Assembly (NCBI GenBank): GCA_020746875.1
Contig: JAGTJL010000009.1
Span: 992,001-1,056,000, forward strand
Direction: 5' to 3'
Source of the DNA: Rhexocercosporidium sp. MPI-PUGE-AT-0058
Lineage: Eukaryota > Ascomycota > Leotiomycetes > Helotiales
Length of the DNA: 64,000 nucleotides
Of this stretch, positions 12,023-23,052 are shown in pieces. A program made the translations under genes and the position numbers. The notes beneath the pieces were generated by a model. It saw only the letters and a list, made by a program, of their open reading frames with translations. It ran no database searches and was not told the DNA's origin. Position 1 is the first letter of the stretch; each line of letters begins with the position of its first letter.

Positions 12023-12746
12023 AATGCTTGTTAGTCAACTATTTCTGCATCTTGATGAAGGACTGACCGGAGATAGGGGTGTTGTGTTCTCGAAAGTAAA
12101 CCCAGATTCACTTACTGTCAGTCTTCCAGCAGATATCGAGGAGGACTTTTATTATAGTAATAGGAGGTCGCCATATCTGGTGATTCGTACTTGATGTACT
12201 TCAAAGCAAAGCCTGAGTGGCGTGGCAGAATCAAAAGCAGCCATGCCATTATGTCATTAGTCGAATAGTATACGATCTAACCAGATCTGAGTTCTGGGAT
12301 CGAGGTTCCTAGATTTTAAGTTATTTATATCACGTGCTGAAGCAGTAAAGAGACAGGTTCCGAGAAAGGAGGCAATATCTAATACTGCAGTCTGAGAGAT
12401 CAATGAGATAGCCCTTTTCTCTTCAATCTATGGTCGTATGTGACAGCCTTTAGTCGTATCTCGATATATATTAGTTTAGTCGCTACATACTACGTTGGCT
12501 GGTAAAGATGTGCAAAGGTCTATATCCTTGAAATATGTTGATGGAAAATAAAGAGAACAAATGACTGGTTGAATAGTGATTACATTTTGGACAACGTGCT
12601 TATGCAAAGCTCTGTTGACTTCGTCGTCGTGGTGCATATGGCTGATCATCCCGGATAGCCAACCCAGCATTCTCCAAATCTCTAATATATGTATTTCGCT
12701 AAATAAGAAAGTCCTGTCAAGTCAGCAGCAAGTCAGCAGCCCAAAA
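12023..12746. other. Intergenic region
   Basis: AT-rich DNA between the small secreted protein and the tRNA. Only short, unconvincing open frames. The first 40 bases after the stop include an AGGGGTGTT stretch that faintly recalls the upstream direct repeat. Confidence 0.4.
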
Positions 12747-12862
12747 GCGTTTGTGGTTTAGTGGTAAAATCCATCGTTGCCAGTTTCCTCTCTTTCTGAG
12801 AAGTCAGAAAAAGGATAAGAATCAGTATCGATGGGCCCCGGGTTCGATTCCCGGCGAACGCA
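12747..12862 (+). tRNA. tRNA-Gly (GCC), with intron
   Basis: The acceptor stem GCGTTTG pairs with CGAACGC at the 3' end (one T-G wobble). The D-arm holds the A-box-like TGGTTTAGTGG, and the T-arm holds the B box GGTTCGATTCC. The anticodon stem CATCG/CGATG encloses loop TTGCCA...T, giving anticodon GCC. A 45-nt intron at 12783-12827 lies after position 37, the canonical tRNA intron site. The discriminator base is A at 12862. The spliced tRNA is 71 nt, matching the usual fungal tRNA-Gly. Confidence 0.93.
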
Positions 12863-13269
12863 GAATAAAATGTATTTTTTAGTTGCAGATCTGTCTTCAG
12901 AGCAAACAACAGGACATAGCATTTTTATTTCACTCTAGATTTTTTGTAGCTTCCGGGCCGGCAATGCTTGAAAGAGACTCTAACATTTAATAATCACTTT
13001 ATCTTCTACTCGTTATTTCGCTCGTTCGTGGTTTTCGAACTTTTGTGATGGTTTTAAGTGCATGTAGAAAATTCTTCAAGAAGAGATTTTCAAAGTGGGT
13101 CGGTCACCCCGCAAACAGGTCCGTTTTGCAGTACCAGCAATTGAAATCTTCGGGGCTAAAAAGGAATTTAACCATGCAACAAAGCCTCGGGGTACCTCCA
13201 CAACCGATAGTCACCCAAAAGAAAAAGTAAACTCCAAGTTACAACTTGGGGACATGAACTCAAGAGAAA
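12863..13269. other. Spacer between two tRNAs
   Basis: T-rich just after tRNA-Gly (TATTTTTTAG, suitable as a Pol III terminator). No protein-like frame. The two tRNA genes face each other across this spacer. Confidence 0.45.
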
Positions 13270-13353
13270 CTCTCTGACGGGGAGTCGAACCCCGATCTCC
13301 CGCGACTTGTCTTGGATGACAAGCGGAAATCATGACCGTTAGACCATCAAAGA
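13270..13353 (-). tRNA. tRNA-Asp (GTC), with 12-nt intron
   Basis: Read on the minus strand, the acceptor TCTTTGA pairs with TCAGAGA (one T-G wobble) and the discriminator is G. The A-box-like TGGTCTAACGG and the B box GGTTCGACTCC are present. The anticodon stem TCCGC/GCGGG holds loop TTGTCA...C, anticodon GTC. A very short intron of 12 nt (13305-13316) sits after position 37. Its exact ends can slide by one base. The spliced length is 72 nt. Confidence 0.9.
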
Positions 13354-14640
13354 TTGAGCTTGAAAGCTGCTGATTGGAGGATGACTTCTTATTTGGGTAT
13401 ATGGACCAGATGAAAATTTTCTACCCAACGGACTGGACTGGGTCTGTGGAGTATGGATTGACGAAAGGCGGTGTGTGGAAAAGTGGAGAAGCAGAATATG
13501 TTCACTTCCCCTTTGTATTCTCTTGGAAACCAGAAGGTACCTTCTCTCAGATATTCCAGTATGAGTCTACGGCCTAACTTAGAGTTTGCAATCGATGTCT
13601 GATTCCCTGTAGACTTGCCGTTATGGTGGGACGCCTAAGATTACCCCGCAGCACAGAGTCAATTAAGCGAGAAAGTAAACAAAACTTCCGCCTGGCATGA
13701 TACGTTTACTCCAAAGTGGAATCATCAGCCGAGCTTGATTTATCACTCGATTCATTTGAACTTATACACCCAATATTAAGCTTTTCACTGCTGCGCAAAT
13801 GTCCTGTTTTTAAGGACATCTAAAATCGACATTGCAGAAAATAACAGACGTCAACGAGGCCACTGCATTCAAATTTATAGCGAAGCTTGCAAGATCACAT
13901 TGAGTCTACGATAAAATGGCTGCTATCTATAGTTTTAAATTTCTTGGAGCATTTGACGGACCTTCACTGTTGAGACGATACAATGAAGGAAAACCAAGCC
14001 AACGTTCCAACGACACCTGATGCTTTCCCGCCTCAGCATCGGTCAATATTGGAAGTAAGAACAATTCATGGCTCAGTCGAACACATATTAGGCTTGCGCA
14101 GACTGTAATCTGGAGCCTCAAGATGACATGCCAATTCCAAGAAGCCATTGTTGAATCTCCTGTAATCAAGTGACCGCTTTGGATTCACTAATGTCCAAGA
14201 TGAACCCGGATCTTCTAACCCAAACACAGTCACACCACCCAGTCCTTCGAAAAGTGAATATCTATACAGCATACCCCCTCTCGTACTTCCAGGCAGAGAT
14301 TCATTCCTGAATATTTTCAAGCAGGGCTACAAGTCATATATCAAAGCTGCGCGATCTTCTTGAATCCGCATCTCGGATTCGAAACTTCCAGCGCAACCAG
14401 CCCCCCCAGCGCCTTCAACGCCTCGCAATTTGTCCTCGAACCACAAGGATTTAGTGCTAGAGCATCCAAAAATTTTATCCCTGGCACCCGACAGCATCTC
14501 AATCCTCAACCCACGAGATCGACGCAAAGCCGCCTTGCGCGCAAGTCAACAAACTCACACCCGCCTCCACACTATCGACACGCTGCCTCTCAAAATCGAC
14601 ACCCACACCACACCAGCGTCTACCGAACCCCTCAACAGCC
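13354..14640. other. Intergenic region
   Basis: No firmly supported gene. A plus-strand open frame at 14430-14780 has some protein-like composition (NPRDRRKAALRASQ) but no recognised family. It overlaps the next small ORF in another frame, so only one of them is likely real. Confidence 0.35.
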
Positions 14641-15012
14641 TTGCCCAAAGAAAGAAAGATGTGCAACCACACAACCCTCACCTTCACCCTCTGCAACTGC
14701 CAAGAGATCACCATCAGCAAAAAGTGCACGCGAGCTCGACAAAGCGGGACAAACTGTTTCTACCGCGGTACTGGGGTTGATGTTGGTGAAGACCAAGACG
14801 AAGATATCGGTGAGGGTGTTGTCAGAGATGCTAAAGGGGATGTAAGAAAGGGTGGGAGCAAGAGGGGGGAGGTTAAGACGGGATGGAGAAGAAGGGGGAG
14901 ATGGAAAACTATCGGACGGGAGAGTGGGGAGGGGAATAGAGGGAAGGTTTATAGGTTGGTGCAGGGGGAGTGTGAGTGGTGTGGCGGGGAGTATTGGGCA
15001 TATCCTGATTGA
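14641..15012 (+). CDS. Small Cys-bearing hypothetical protein
   Basis: A 123-residue frame. The N-terminal segment MCNHTTLTFTLCNCQEI (from the internal ATG at 14659) and the C-terminal GECEWCGGEYW resemble the small fungal proteins that begin MCxHxT and carry scattered Cys/His pairs, which may bind zinc. No named family is assigned. The middle part, about 14830-14950, is Gly/Arg/Lys-rich because the DNA is strongly polypurine, so an intron may have been translated in error. The start could be 14641 or 14659. A competing frame overlaps it upstream. I consider a gene here more likely than not, but the model is provisional. Confidence 0.4.
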   Translation: MPKERKMCNHTTLTFTLCNCQEITISKKCTRARQSGTNCFYRGTGVDVGEDQDEDIGEGVVRDAKGDVRKGGSKRGEVKTGWRRRGRWKTIGRESGEGNRGKVYRLVQGECEWCGGEYWAYPD

Positions 15013-17107
15013 GTTTGAGGTGGGAAGAGGGAGAGGGAGGTGGGAATAGGGAGAGGGAGGTGGTAGATGGGACGGCAGGTGGAGGGCCATCCGAAGTCTT
15101 TTGTGTTTGGCTTTGAGTTGCAGTGTTGGAGGATAGGTGAGACGGTGTGGGTTGGGTATGGGCCTGGGGTTGGATTTAGTCTCGTTGCTTGGCTTTGGAA
15201 TGTGAAAGCATAGGATAGCAGTTGCGAGCGATTAACCCACGAAACCCGTCTGAAAGTCTGGAGATTCCACAGTGCCGGTCTCTCGAAGTTGTCGATAGCG
15301 GGTAAAACCAACAATATACCCCGCATAGCACATATTATCTATCAAAAGCAACATCGAATTTCCGTACATATCATGTAAGCTCATCCCATCTATCTAACAC
15401 TCTCCACCCTCCATCCATTAGTATATTCACAATCTTAGCATCTTATCGAACTTTCTCCTACATAATTACATTGTAGAATAGAGGTGTTGTCGTTTTAAAG
15501 ATTCGGTACTCCTGTACCACATTCCACAAGGGAGGCGGGTAGTTCTGCATCCGATCAATTCTCCAGAGTCACTAGCCACCACGTCCGTCAACTGCAGGAG
15601 CGTGGCAGCCCCCCGGATACAAGTACTACTTTTCATTTCCCTGCGTTTTGGGAAGTCGAAAGCCAATTCACAGGGCGTTTTATCTTCTCTCATCCTGACT
15701 CCTTCGCCTCTCTTCCTTCCAACATCATACTCATCAACAACCACATTCCCATCCTCCTCCCTTTGCTACCATTAAGTAGTATGTCCCCCCCCCCCTTGAA
15801 AGCGCTATGTAAACAATCCGCTGTGTAAGTAGCACTCCAAACAATCCGAGCACCGAGCTCTCGTCCCGACAAACCGCATTCCCATATCAAAGCCGATCTC
15901 TCTCCCCCTCGTAAGCTCTCTCTTACAGATGATCTTTCCACATCAAGTAGGTTACCATCTAGCACATTCACCTCGTGTCTCATTTCATCCCATGTCGCAG
16001 TTCACTTCACGGTACTATAGGAGCAGGACAACGGTCCTAGAATAGAAGACCTAAGTAGTGAAACGAAACGTCGTCAGGTAGATGCAACATCTCCCTTCGA
16101 AAACAACAAGTGTTAGCTAACACTCTAGATCCTCTTATACTCAAATTAAACATATCCAGCGGACAGCGATAGCAGTGTAGTATACTGTCTCCCCAGTCAT
16201 ATATGTACCCAAGACTCAACAGTCTCGTCTCAAGTCGATTTGACCAACCAATCAACTAACCTAACCAACCCAACCTAACCCATGCCATCTCATCCCATCA
16301 GCATAATAGATAGAGCTCAAGCCAAACCAGCCCAAAGCCATATCAGTTCTTCAATCCCAATAAGAAAGCTAGCGCCATTAAATTCGCGTACTCTGCAACT
16401 CTCTTATCTGTGATATCATATCAAAAACTTCGGAACTCAGTATAACCGAGGTAAATAAATATAAAAAGAATGACTTCAGGTGGATACATGAAGTACCTCA
16501 GTCAGATGCGACCCGGATGAGTTCCCATCAGCTTCGATCAGAACTCAGAAGATTACTCGGAGAAACCCCGAGAAACTGGAAGAATCAGAGAAGTATACTT
16601 GGAGAAATGTGTGAGACTAGCCATTGCTCCGACTCACTTAAGTAATATAATTGTAACGGACAAGTAAAGGAAACGGAAGAACTTTTGCATAGTATTAAAA
16701 CCACACCTATCGCCCTATCACCGAATCAATCACTCAAAGGAAAAGCTCCAATCGTATAGCAGCATTCCATTCCACTGCTCTTGTCCTCCCCTTCAGGCAT
16801 TTCACCCTTTCATTTCCATCGCAAAGAATTGTACAAACGAAAAGGCTCAGTCAGACAACGTCCTACTTTTTTGCACGTATCCCCTCCTAATCATACAACA
16901 TTCCAATTCCAATCGACAAAAAGTATTCACGGTTATTTGCTTCTGTTCCTCATCCTCAAAATCGATCGATCGGGCCGCAAAGAATCCACACCCCTGTCTT
17001 TTCATCTTATCTACAGTGACAGACGCTTCCTTTGTAGAGTTGCCTCGCGAGTAAACAGCGGAATTTAGCTTGTTTCCATTCTCGGCCTCCGGAGAATATT
17101 CAGGATC
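15013..17107. other. Intergenic region
   Basis: Begins with polypurine DNA including a 20-bp tandem repeat. The rest is C/T/A-rich with no convincing coding frame. A poly-C run lies near 15786-15795. A run of CCAA/CCTAA-like repeats lies around 16243-16281. The last part is the downstream flank of the minus-strand Ca2+ exchanger. Confidence 0.45.
15017..15063 (+). repeat. 20-bp purine tandem repeat, 2.3 copies
   Basis: Units at 15017-15036 and 15037-15056 differ at one base (A versus T), and a partial third copy follows. The repeat lies in a G/A-rich tract. Confidence 0.7.
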
Positions 17108-18662
17108 TTAAAATCCAGCTGAGCTAGCCACGGCCCAGAATGAGCGAGCTACGATGTTCGCCTTGTTGCCAAGAGCGTCCCCACTGTTAGGGTTTTCACC
17201 AGTTGCATCGTCGGGGTATACCAAGAACGCTAGAGCGATTATGATATAGAGCCCAAGGAGCTACGAAAGTCAGTACTTATTATTCCTCAAAAATTGCAAG
17301 GAAAACTCACCATAGCTCCCTCGAGATAGTTCGATTTTCCATCACTAATTACATAGGTGACGACCAAGACGCTCAAGAAGAAGACTACTGTCTCGAAGGT
17401 CTCGAAGTGGAGAGTCATATCCACACCAATGGCCCAACCGAGAAGAACCAACGAAGGAGTGACGAGAAGTGCAATCTGCATGGAGCTACCGATTGCAACT
17501 CCCATAGCCAAATCCATCTTGTCCTTCACAGCGACCACGATAGCGGTGACGTGCTCGGCAGCATTTCCAACAATTGGAAGGAGGATCAGTCCAATGAAGG
17601 TCTTCGAGATGTGCGCAGTCTCCACGAGAGAGTCGATGGATCCAACAAGATACTCCGCACAGATTGCTACTGCAACCGTAACGACCAAGAGAACACCACC
17701 AGCTGCCCATGGGCTCAATTGTGGCTCCTCCTCCTCCTCATCCTCTGCTGGTGCCTCGGCGTCGAAAAGACTGGCATGTGTGCGAAGTTGGAAGAAGAGG
17801 TAGAGAACGTAAAGGATGAGGAGAATGATCGAAGTTCCGTGGGAGAGTACCGAGATGTTATGGTCGGCATTATCCTTCGAGCCTGCCATAGCAGCATACA
17901 ACTGTAGTCTGTCAGGATTTTTTTTTCATTAGCACCGAAGAAATTAGTACTCACTGTAGCTGGAATGATCAGAGAAGCAGCGGCCACTGTCATCAATGAA
18001 GACATAGTCGATGCGACGGTCGAATTAAAGTCTTGTTCAATGCCGTGCGCTGTTCCAGTCCTAGTATTGTGAATGCCACCTGCTAAAAAGCAGCACCCAA
18101 GTACAAGGAGCATATTGGAGAGGATACTTCCCAGCATACTAGACTGAACGATTCGAATTTGACCATCCTTTAATGCCACGATACTGACCTACAATTCGGT
18201 TAGTAGGGGCCAGTTGGGTACGTCCGGACAACATACAATCAGCTCAACAGCATTTCCGAAAGTCGCATTCAAAAGGCCACCCATTGTCTGACCGAGCTTC
18301 ATGGAGATCTCCTCAGTCGCAAACGAAAGGACGGCGGCGAGGGGAACGATGGCAAAGAAATTGAGAATGAAAACAACCGTGGGATTCCAGCCCATTGCGC
18401 CAGCAACTATACCGACCGGTACGAAGACCAAGAGGATATTGACATAGTTGCTGTACAATGTCACTTTAGTAGCTTGCACGACTTGTGCAGGAATCCTCAC
18501 GAACTTGTTCTCACTCTCCATTCCCGCCGTGTGGTTCTTGCTCGCGAAGAACTCGAAGAAGCGTGTCATCGAGCTCTTCCTACGACTGTTGGCATCCCCA
18601 TTCTCTCTGCCGCTCACCAGACCCGTGGTCTCCGTCGCCGTTCCGTTCGGTGCGTTCGTCAT
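17108..18662 (-). CDS. VCX1: Vacuolar Ca2+/H+ exchanger (CAX/Vcx1 family)
   Basis: Four exons (18237-18662, 17955-18188, 17311-17901, 17108-17260) encode 467 residues. All three introns are 48-53 nt with GT-AG ends and phase 0 junctions. The protein should exchange cytosolic Ca2+ for vacuolar H+ and so detoxify and store Ca2+. It has the two inverted CAX repeats, each with its selectivity motif: GNAVE at 136-140 and GNAAEH at 332-337. The hydrophobic segments fit about 11 helices. A Glu/Asp-rich loop (about 268-279) separates the halves, as in known CAX proteins. The N-terminal 55 residues are polar and may hold regulatory sites. The length is usual for fungal Vcx1. A long polypyrimidine stretch on the sense strand upstream is the likely promoter and leader. 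Confidence 0.95.
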
Positions 18663-19160
18663 ATCGGTGCTTGTGCGTTTATTAATACCTCCAGATCTCG
18701 CGCGCTGGAGTTCTTTGCGGTAGTGCGGTCCTGCTGTATATCATTGAAACCCCAGGTTCGAAGTCAGCCCAAGAATCTGTCCTGCTCAAAGAAAGTTCTC
18801 TGCATGTGTCTTGGCCAATGGGCGGTGCTCGTCCTTGGTACTGGATCTGGGTCTTGTTTTCGGATTGAACAAGGACGGAAGGAATGTCAAGGAGTGGGAG
18901 GGTCGATGTTCAATATGGTATCGCCGGCATCAAGCGCATGCGAAGGATTATCTGTCTGCACTGCAGGATATACCGTTCGCTCGGTCGGGCTTGCTCCGCG
19001 AGGGGTACTTGCAGCAAGATGAAGCTGGGAAATGGAAGGGGAGGGAAGGGAAGGGCAGTGCCAGCGTATTGTATGAAAAGAGAAATGCGAGCAGCGAGGC
19101 AGAGGCAGAGTGGAGGTGGAGTGGAGGTGGTGTGGAAGAAAGGTACTGGCGGAAAAAGAG

Positions 19161-19182
19161 CTGGGGCTGGGGCTGGGGCTGG
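19161..19182 (+). repeat. CTGGGG hexanucleotide repeat
   Basis: About 3.7 perfect copies of CTGGGG within the purine-skewed upstream region of VCX1. Confidence 0.85.
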
Positions 19183-19455
19183 TTGCCGATTGCTCGTTGC
19201 TGGTTGCGGTGGGTGTACCCTTGTCCGTGGCAGGCTAGGCGCAATTTGAAATGCCAAGGGCAATAGAGAACGTGAGAGCGGTTTTGATTGGGCCAGTGGA
19301 GGGGGAGAGGGAGATAGGGAGAGAAGGGGGGATAGAGAAACAGAGCGAGGGAGAGAAGGGAAAGAAGGGAGCAACTTACACACCATCTTGGCAAATTCTT
19401 GTCCGTGGGCTGGTGCGGTCTGGGCAGCTTTTGCGGTGCGAGGTGAGGCGGTGAT

Positions 19456-19475
19456 GGATTGGATTGGATTGGATT
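19456..19475 (+). repeat. (GGATT)4 repeat
   Basis: Four perfect GGATT units. Related GGATT tracts occur at 41583-41607 and 54388-54415 in this window. Confidence 0.85.
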
Positions 19476-21528
19476 TGCTTTCTGCGGGCGTCGTGGTCGT
19501 GATGTCGGCGGGCAAATAATGCTGGGCAAGCTGTCGAGGTGAAGAAGGTAGTAGGTAGGAGGTAGGGTGAGCTTGCTGCGCCCCCTTCGATCGATAAGTG
19601 ACCAAGAGCTCGGGATGCGCAAACAAAGAGCCAATTGAAACAAGGGACTCGGTGGTTGTGCAGGAGGGCAGGAACGTGAGAAGAAGTAGGGAACCAAAGG
19701 CGCACAAGGTCGAAAGCTGTGTGACGGTTTGGAGACTTCGCTTCGGTTAGGATGGATAAGAGGTATGGAGTTGGGGATCTGGCGTGGTGTTGACAATGGG
19801 AACTGACTGACGGTAAGCGCGATTGGGCTGACTGGCTGACGGGCTGGATAGAGTAACTTAGTAGCTGGTTCTGGAGTCCAGTCGAGTCGGGAGGGCGGCG
19901 AGCAGATCTGGTGTCTTGCTTCTTCCTTGACCTAGTTCTCGTTGCAGATCACTTTATGATAGAGTTCTGACGTTGCTAGGGCTTGCTCAGTTAGTTGGTT
20001 GATTGATTGATTGATTGACTGATTGCTGGCAGCGGATGTCAACTTGTCAAGTATTGACCACAGACAAACCAGGGCAATCAAGATCAAAAAGGGGGTTTGA
20101 CAAAGGATGATGATGCCTCACCACCGTTACAAGACAACACAACTACACAACCAAAGAAATCCGGAAAAATGGCAAGCAAAGCGTACTCCCGTTCAGTACT
20201 TGTGAAAGACAAAAGTCAGAGAGAGGGTTCGCGAGATATAAGAGGATGTCAAGGTTCAGCTATACAGGCATGCCGTCAACAGTATAATAATCCTGATTTC
20301 AGCCCTTAGCCCAGAAACACTGTCTGTCTGTTTGGCTGCCTGTCTGTTTGGCTGTCTGTCTGACGATATCATCCGTTTCATGCTCTTCATCGGCGCTTAC
20401 GAACCAACAGTTACGGCACCTACCTGCATCTGGCTGTGAGACATACAGTAAGGAATCCAGGAGACCAGGGGTTTATCGTCATGTAACACAAAACAGAAAA
20501 CATACATCCTCCCTCCAATCCCCCTCTATCACAAGCTCGTCCAATTCGCACTGTACAGTTTCCTCGAAACATCCACACCACCTCTCCGCTTCGTCAAAAT
20601 TCAAACAAAGTCAGATCCATCGATCTGATCACCAGGCCAAGGCAAGGGCAGGCTAGAAGGAAGCTATGGCCACAACTTGCTGGCATGCATGCATCCGCTC
20701 CGCTGACGTATCACCCTCGTCCTCATCCTCGCCCTCGTCCCCCGCGGCCCTGGCACAGCCACTCTTAGCCCGCAGTAGCGCCAGAGACCAGGGAGCTTAA
20801 GTGGACGAACATCGTGACGGAAACTTGAAGAAAGAATCATGGGCAAGCCAAGCTTCCAAGAGATGCGCAGTCTCCGGCTGTACTTTTCTTTGAGCCATTT
20901 CTTCTGGATGTCTCTCACTGCCTCGGGATCGATGCGAGCTTTTTGGCGAAGAGGTAGCCGGATGCTGCCGGGGCAAGAGCTTCATGGGAAAAACTTATCT
21001 ACTATACGAACGTACTATATCGTACAGGGTTCCGAGCTCAGCGGAGTCTTCGGATAAAAGAGTGGCTTTTGACATCCACAGCGATCGATCATGATGACTT
21101 GTGTGAACCCCTGATGAGCAGAACCGGCAAAATCCCAGTACTAAAACTTGGCGCGAGATCCACTCTCAAATGCCCCGAGATGAGCTTGGCAGGAACACGA
21201 TAATGGGAGGGAGGATATCAAACACGAATTGATATTGACTCGTCTAATAATCACTTTTCTGTTTATTTCCAACCAGTGAATCATATGCTATCCATGCACC
21301 GAAGAACATATCCAGAATCGTAGCTGGGAGGTCGTAATGTCGCTAGTGGTCTGAAGGCGTTGTCAGGACCAAAGCAGAGTGATGATGGATAGACGCAGTC
21401 GATGAGTATATTCCCGAGGCGAATCATGTCCTGTATGAATAGATAGATGTACATACAGCATCCAAAATCGTAAGCCGTAAAGTCATAAAGTCGTCAATGC
21501 CGCCGAGCACTTTCTGAGCCGAAGGATA

Positions 21529-22582
21529 TCAAATCCCCAACGCATCATATTTCCCTTTGGCGGCCTTCAAAACAGCCATCGAAGGATAAGTCTTCGTCTT
21601 CGCTTTCGCCATCAATCTCTCCCCCTCCTTCGCCTTCCTCCGGTTCGCATCTTCTTCCCTCCTCTCCACTTCCGTCTTCTCAGTATCCTTCCTCTTCCGC
21701 CTCTCCTCTGCACTTACCCCAGCACCATTCTCCCCTCCCTTCCTCTCCGTCCTCCCATCCTTAACCACCCTCCCCTTCCTGGCATGCCTAAACTCCCTTT
21801 CCCTCACCTTCCTACACCTCTCCTCCTCCTCCTTTGTGACAACCCACGGCCCACTCAAAATCTCTCTCTTAAAAGCAGCCACCTCATTCCAACACCTAAC
21901 CTCCTGATCCGTACACCTCAATACCTCAATTTTAATAGCTTCCAATTGTATCGTATTCCAATAATTGTTAACCCGGCCCTTAACCTTCACCACCGTCCCA
22001 ACATCGACGTCTCCCCACGGAACAGCCGGGCTCTGTACCGAAGGCACAATCTTCCCTCCATCTTTGCCCTTCCCCGCATTTTTCCATTCTTCTGATTTCT
22101 TCATCTTGTCGTCCGCGGGCTTTTTGGCTGTTGTTTGGACATGTATAAGAGAAGCAATCTGGTTCAAATGCGGTGGCAGAGTCGGCGCATCAGTCGTAGG
22201 CGCGGGAGGAGGTGCAATAGCCGTACACTCGATACACATCCCACTGCTGTCATCGACCGTGAAGACTCTCTTGCCTCTGAATTCGTCGACCGCGACAACG
22301 ACGCCAGTGATGCGAACCCATTTTACTGGGTGGTTGTCAAGATGGTAGAGTGCTCGTTCTGATCATGAATGTTTGGTCAGTATAGACACGATACTCTCTC
22401 TTCTCTACCAAATGCTTCTCTAGTTCAAAAGGATATCATAAGAAGGAGATCGTACCATCAGAAAACATCCCCACGGTCCTCAGCCGATGCACGTCGGTAG
22501 CCAGCAGCGGACACCATTTTCCGATTGTTGGTGACAGGCTGTGGCAGTAATCGGGGTAGATATTGTTGGGAACGGATGTCAT
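21529..22582 (-). CDS. STN1: Telomere-capping protein Stn1 (OB-fold)
   Basis: Two exons (22456-22582 and 21529-22358, intron of 97 nt) give 318 residues. The start is the ATG at 22582, because the encoded N-terminus (TSVPNNIYPDYCHSLSPTIG) matches the fungal Stn1 opening up to KWCPLLATDVHRL. The OB-fold follows, with LDNHPVKWVRITGVVVAVDE and FTVDDSSGMCIEC, then VKVKGRVNNYWNTIQLEA, which forms the last strands (to about residue 190). Stn1 binds telomeric single-stranded DNA with Ten1 and regulates lagging-strand fill-in. The rest, about 130 residues, is highly charged Lys/Glu/Arg coil. I do not see the winged-helix C-terminal domain of yeast and human Stn1, which fits the shorter filamentous-fungal form. 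The J-protein gene lies 470 bp upstream on the same strand. Confidence 0.88.
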
Positions 22583-23052
22583 GGCATGTTTGATATCGTA
22601 AGAATTGAGAAATGCGCAGCTGGCGATGAGGATAGGGATATGGTCGTGAGGTGGTTGTTGGTGTTGTCGAGGGGACGCGACAGGATTTGAGGCGCGACAT
22701 TGAAGGAAACGCAAGGTCACGTGCGTGGCTTAGAGCTGGCTGGGCCTGTAGCTGGCGAGGTTGACCAACAGATGGCAGACTGAAGCTCGTGAAGGTTGTA
22801 CCGTATTTGTGACATTTGGGACAAGCTGAGGACATTGGATTCTAGCTTTGAAGTATATGGTCAGGAGGCATACTGTAATAACCTTCCCACAATTTCTTTC
22901 CACGGTTGCCCAAGACAGCTCCCCAATATCAGGAAGAACTTTAGGACATTCAGATGCCAATGCAGAAGCAATCATCAGTTAAGTATTTTATACTCTGACA
23001 ACGCCCCTACCCTTCCCACCCAGACTCCATATATGCAGATCAAAAGAACAAA
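22583..23052. other. STN1 upstream region
   Basis: Spacer between the J-protein stop and the STN1 start. It contains a CACGTG palindrome at 22718-22723, about 140 bp upstream of the STN1 ATG, which could bind a bHLH factor of the Cbf1 type. No other feature is seen. Confidence 0.4.

Larger units (their letters stand above)
18663..21528. other. Long intergenic region, VCX1 promoter side
   Basis: 18.9-19.4 kb is strongly G/A-rich on the plus strand, so C/T-rich in the sense of VCX1, fitting a fungal promoter or leader. It contains simple repeats: CTGGGG at 19161-19182, GGATT at 19456-19475, GATT at 19999-20017, and GTCTGTTTGGCT-type units at 20320-20362. Long minus-strand frames here are low-complexity Ser/Pro/Leu translations of this skewed DNA. 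No supported gene is present. Confidence 0.5.

Noticed and set aside
14632..15090. 152-codon minus-strand Pro/Leu/Ser-rich frame
   Set aside because: Shadow of the polypurine tract on the plus strand. No protein character beyond base skew.
18910..19796. Two long minus-strand frames of 265 and 282 codons
   Set aside because: They are low-complexity Ser/Pro/Leu translations of a polypyrimidine tract, in two frames at once, lying upstream of VCX1.
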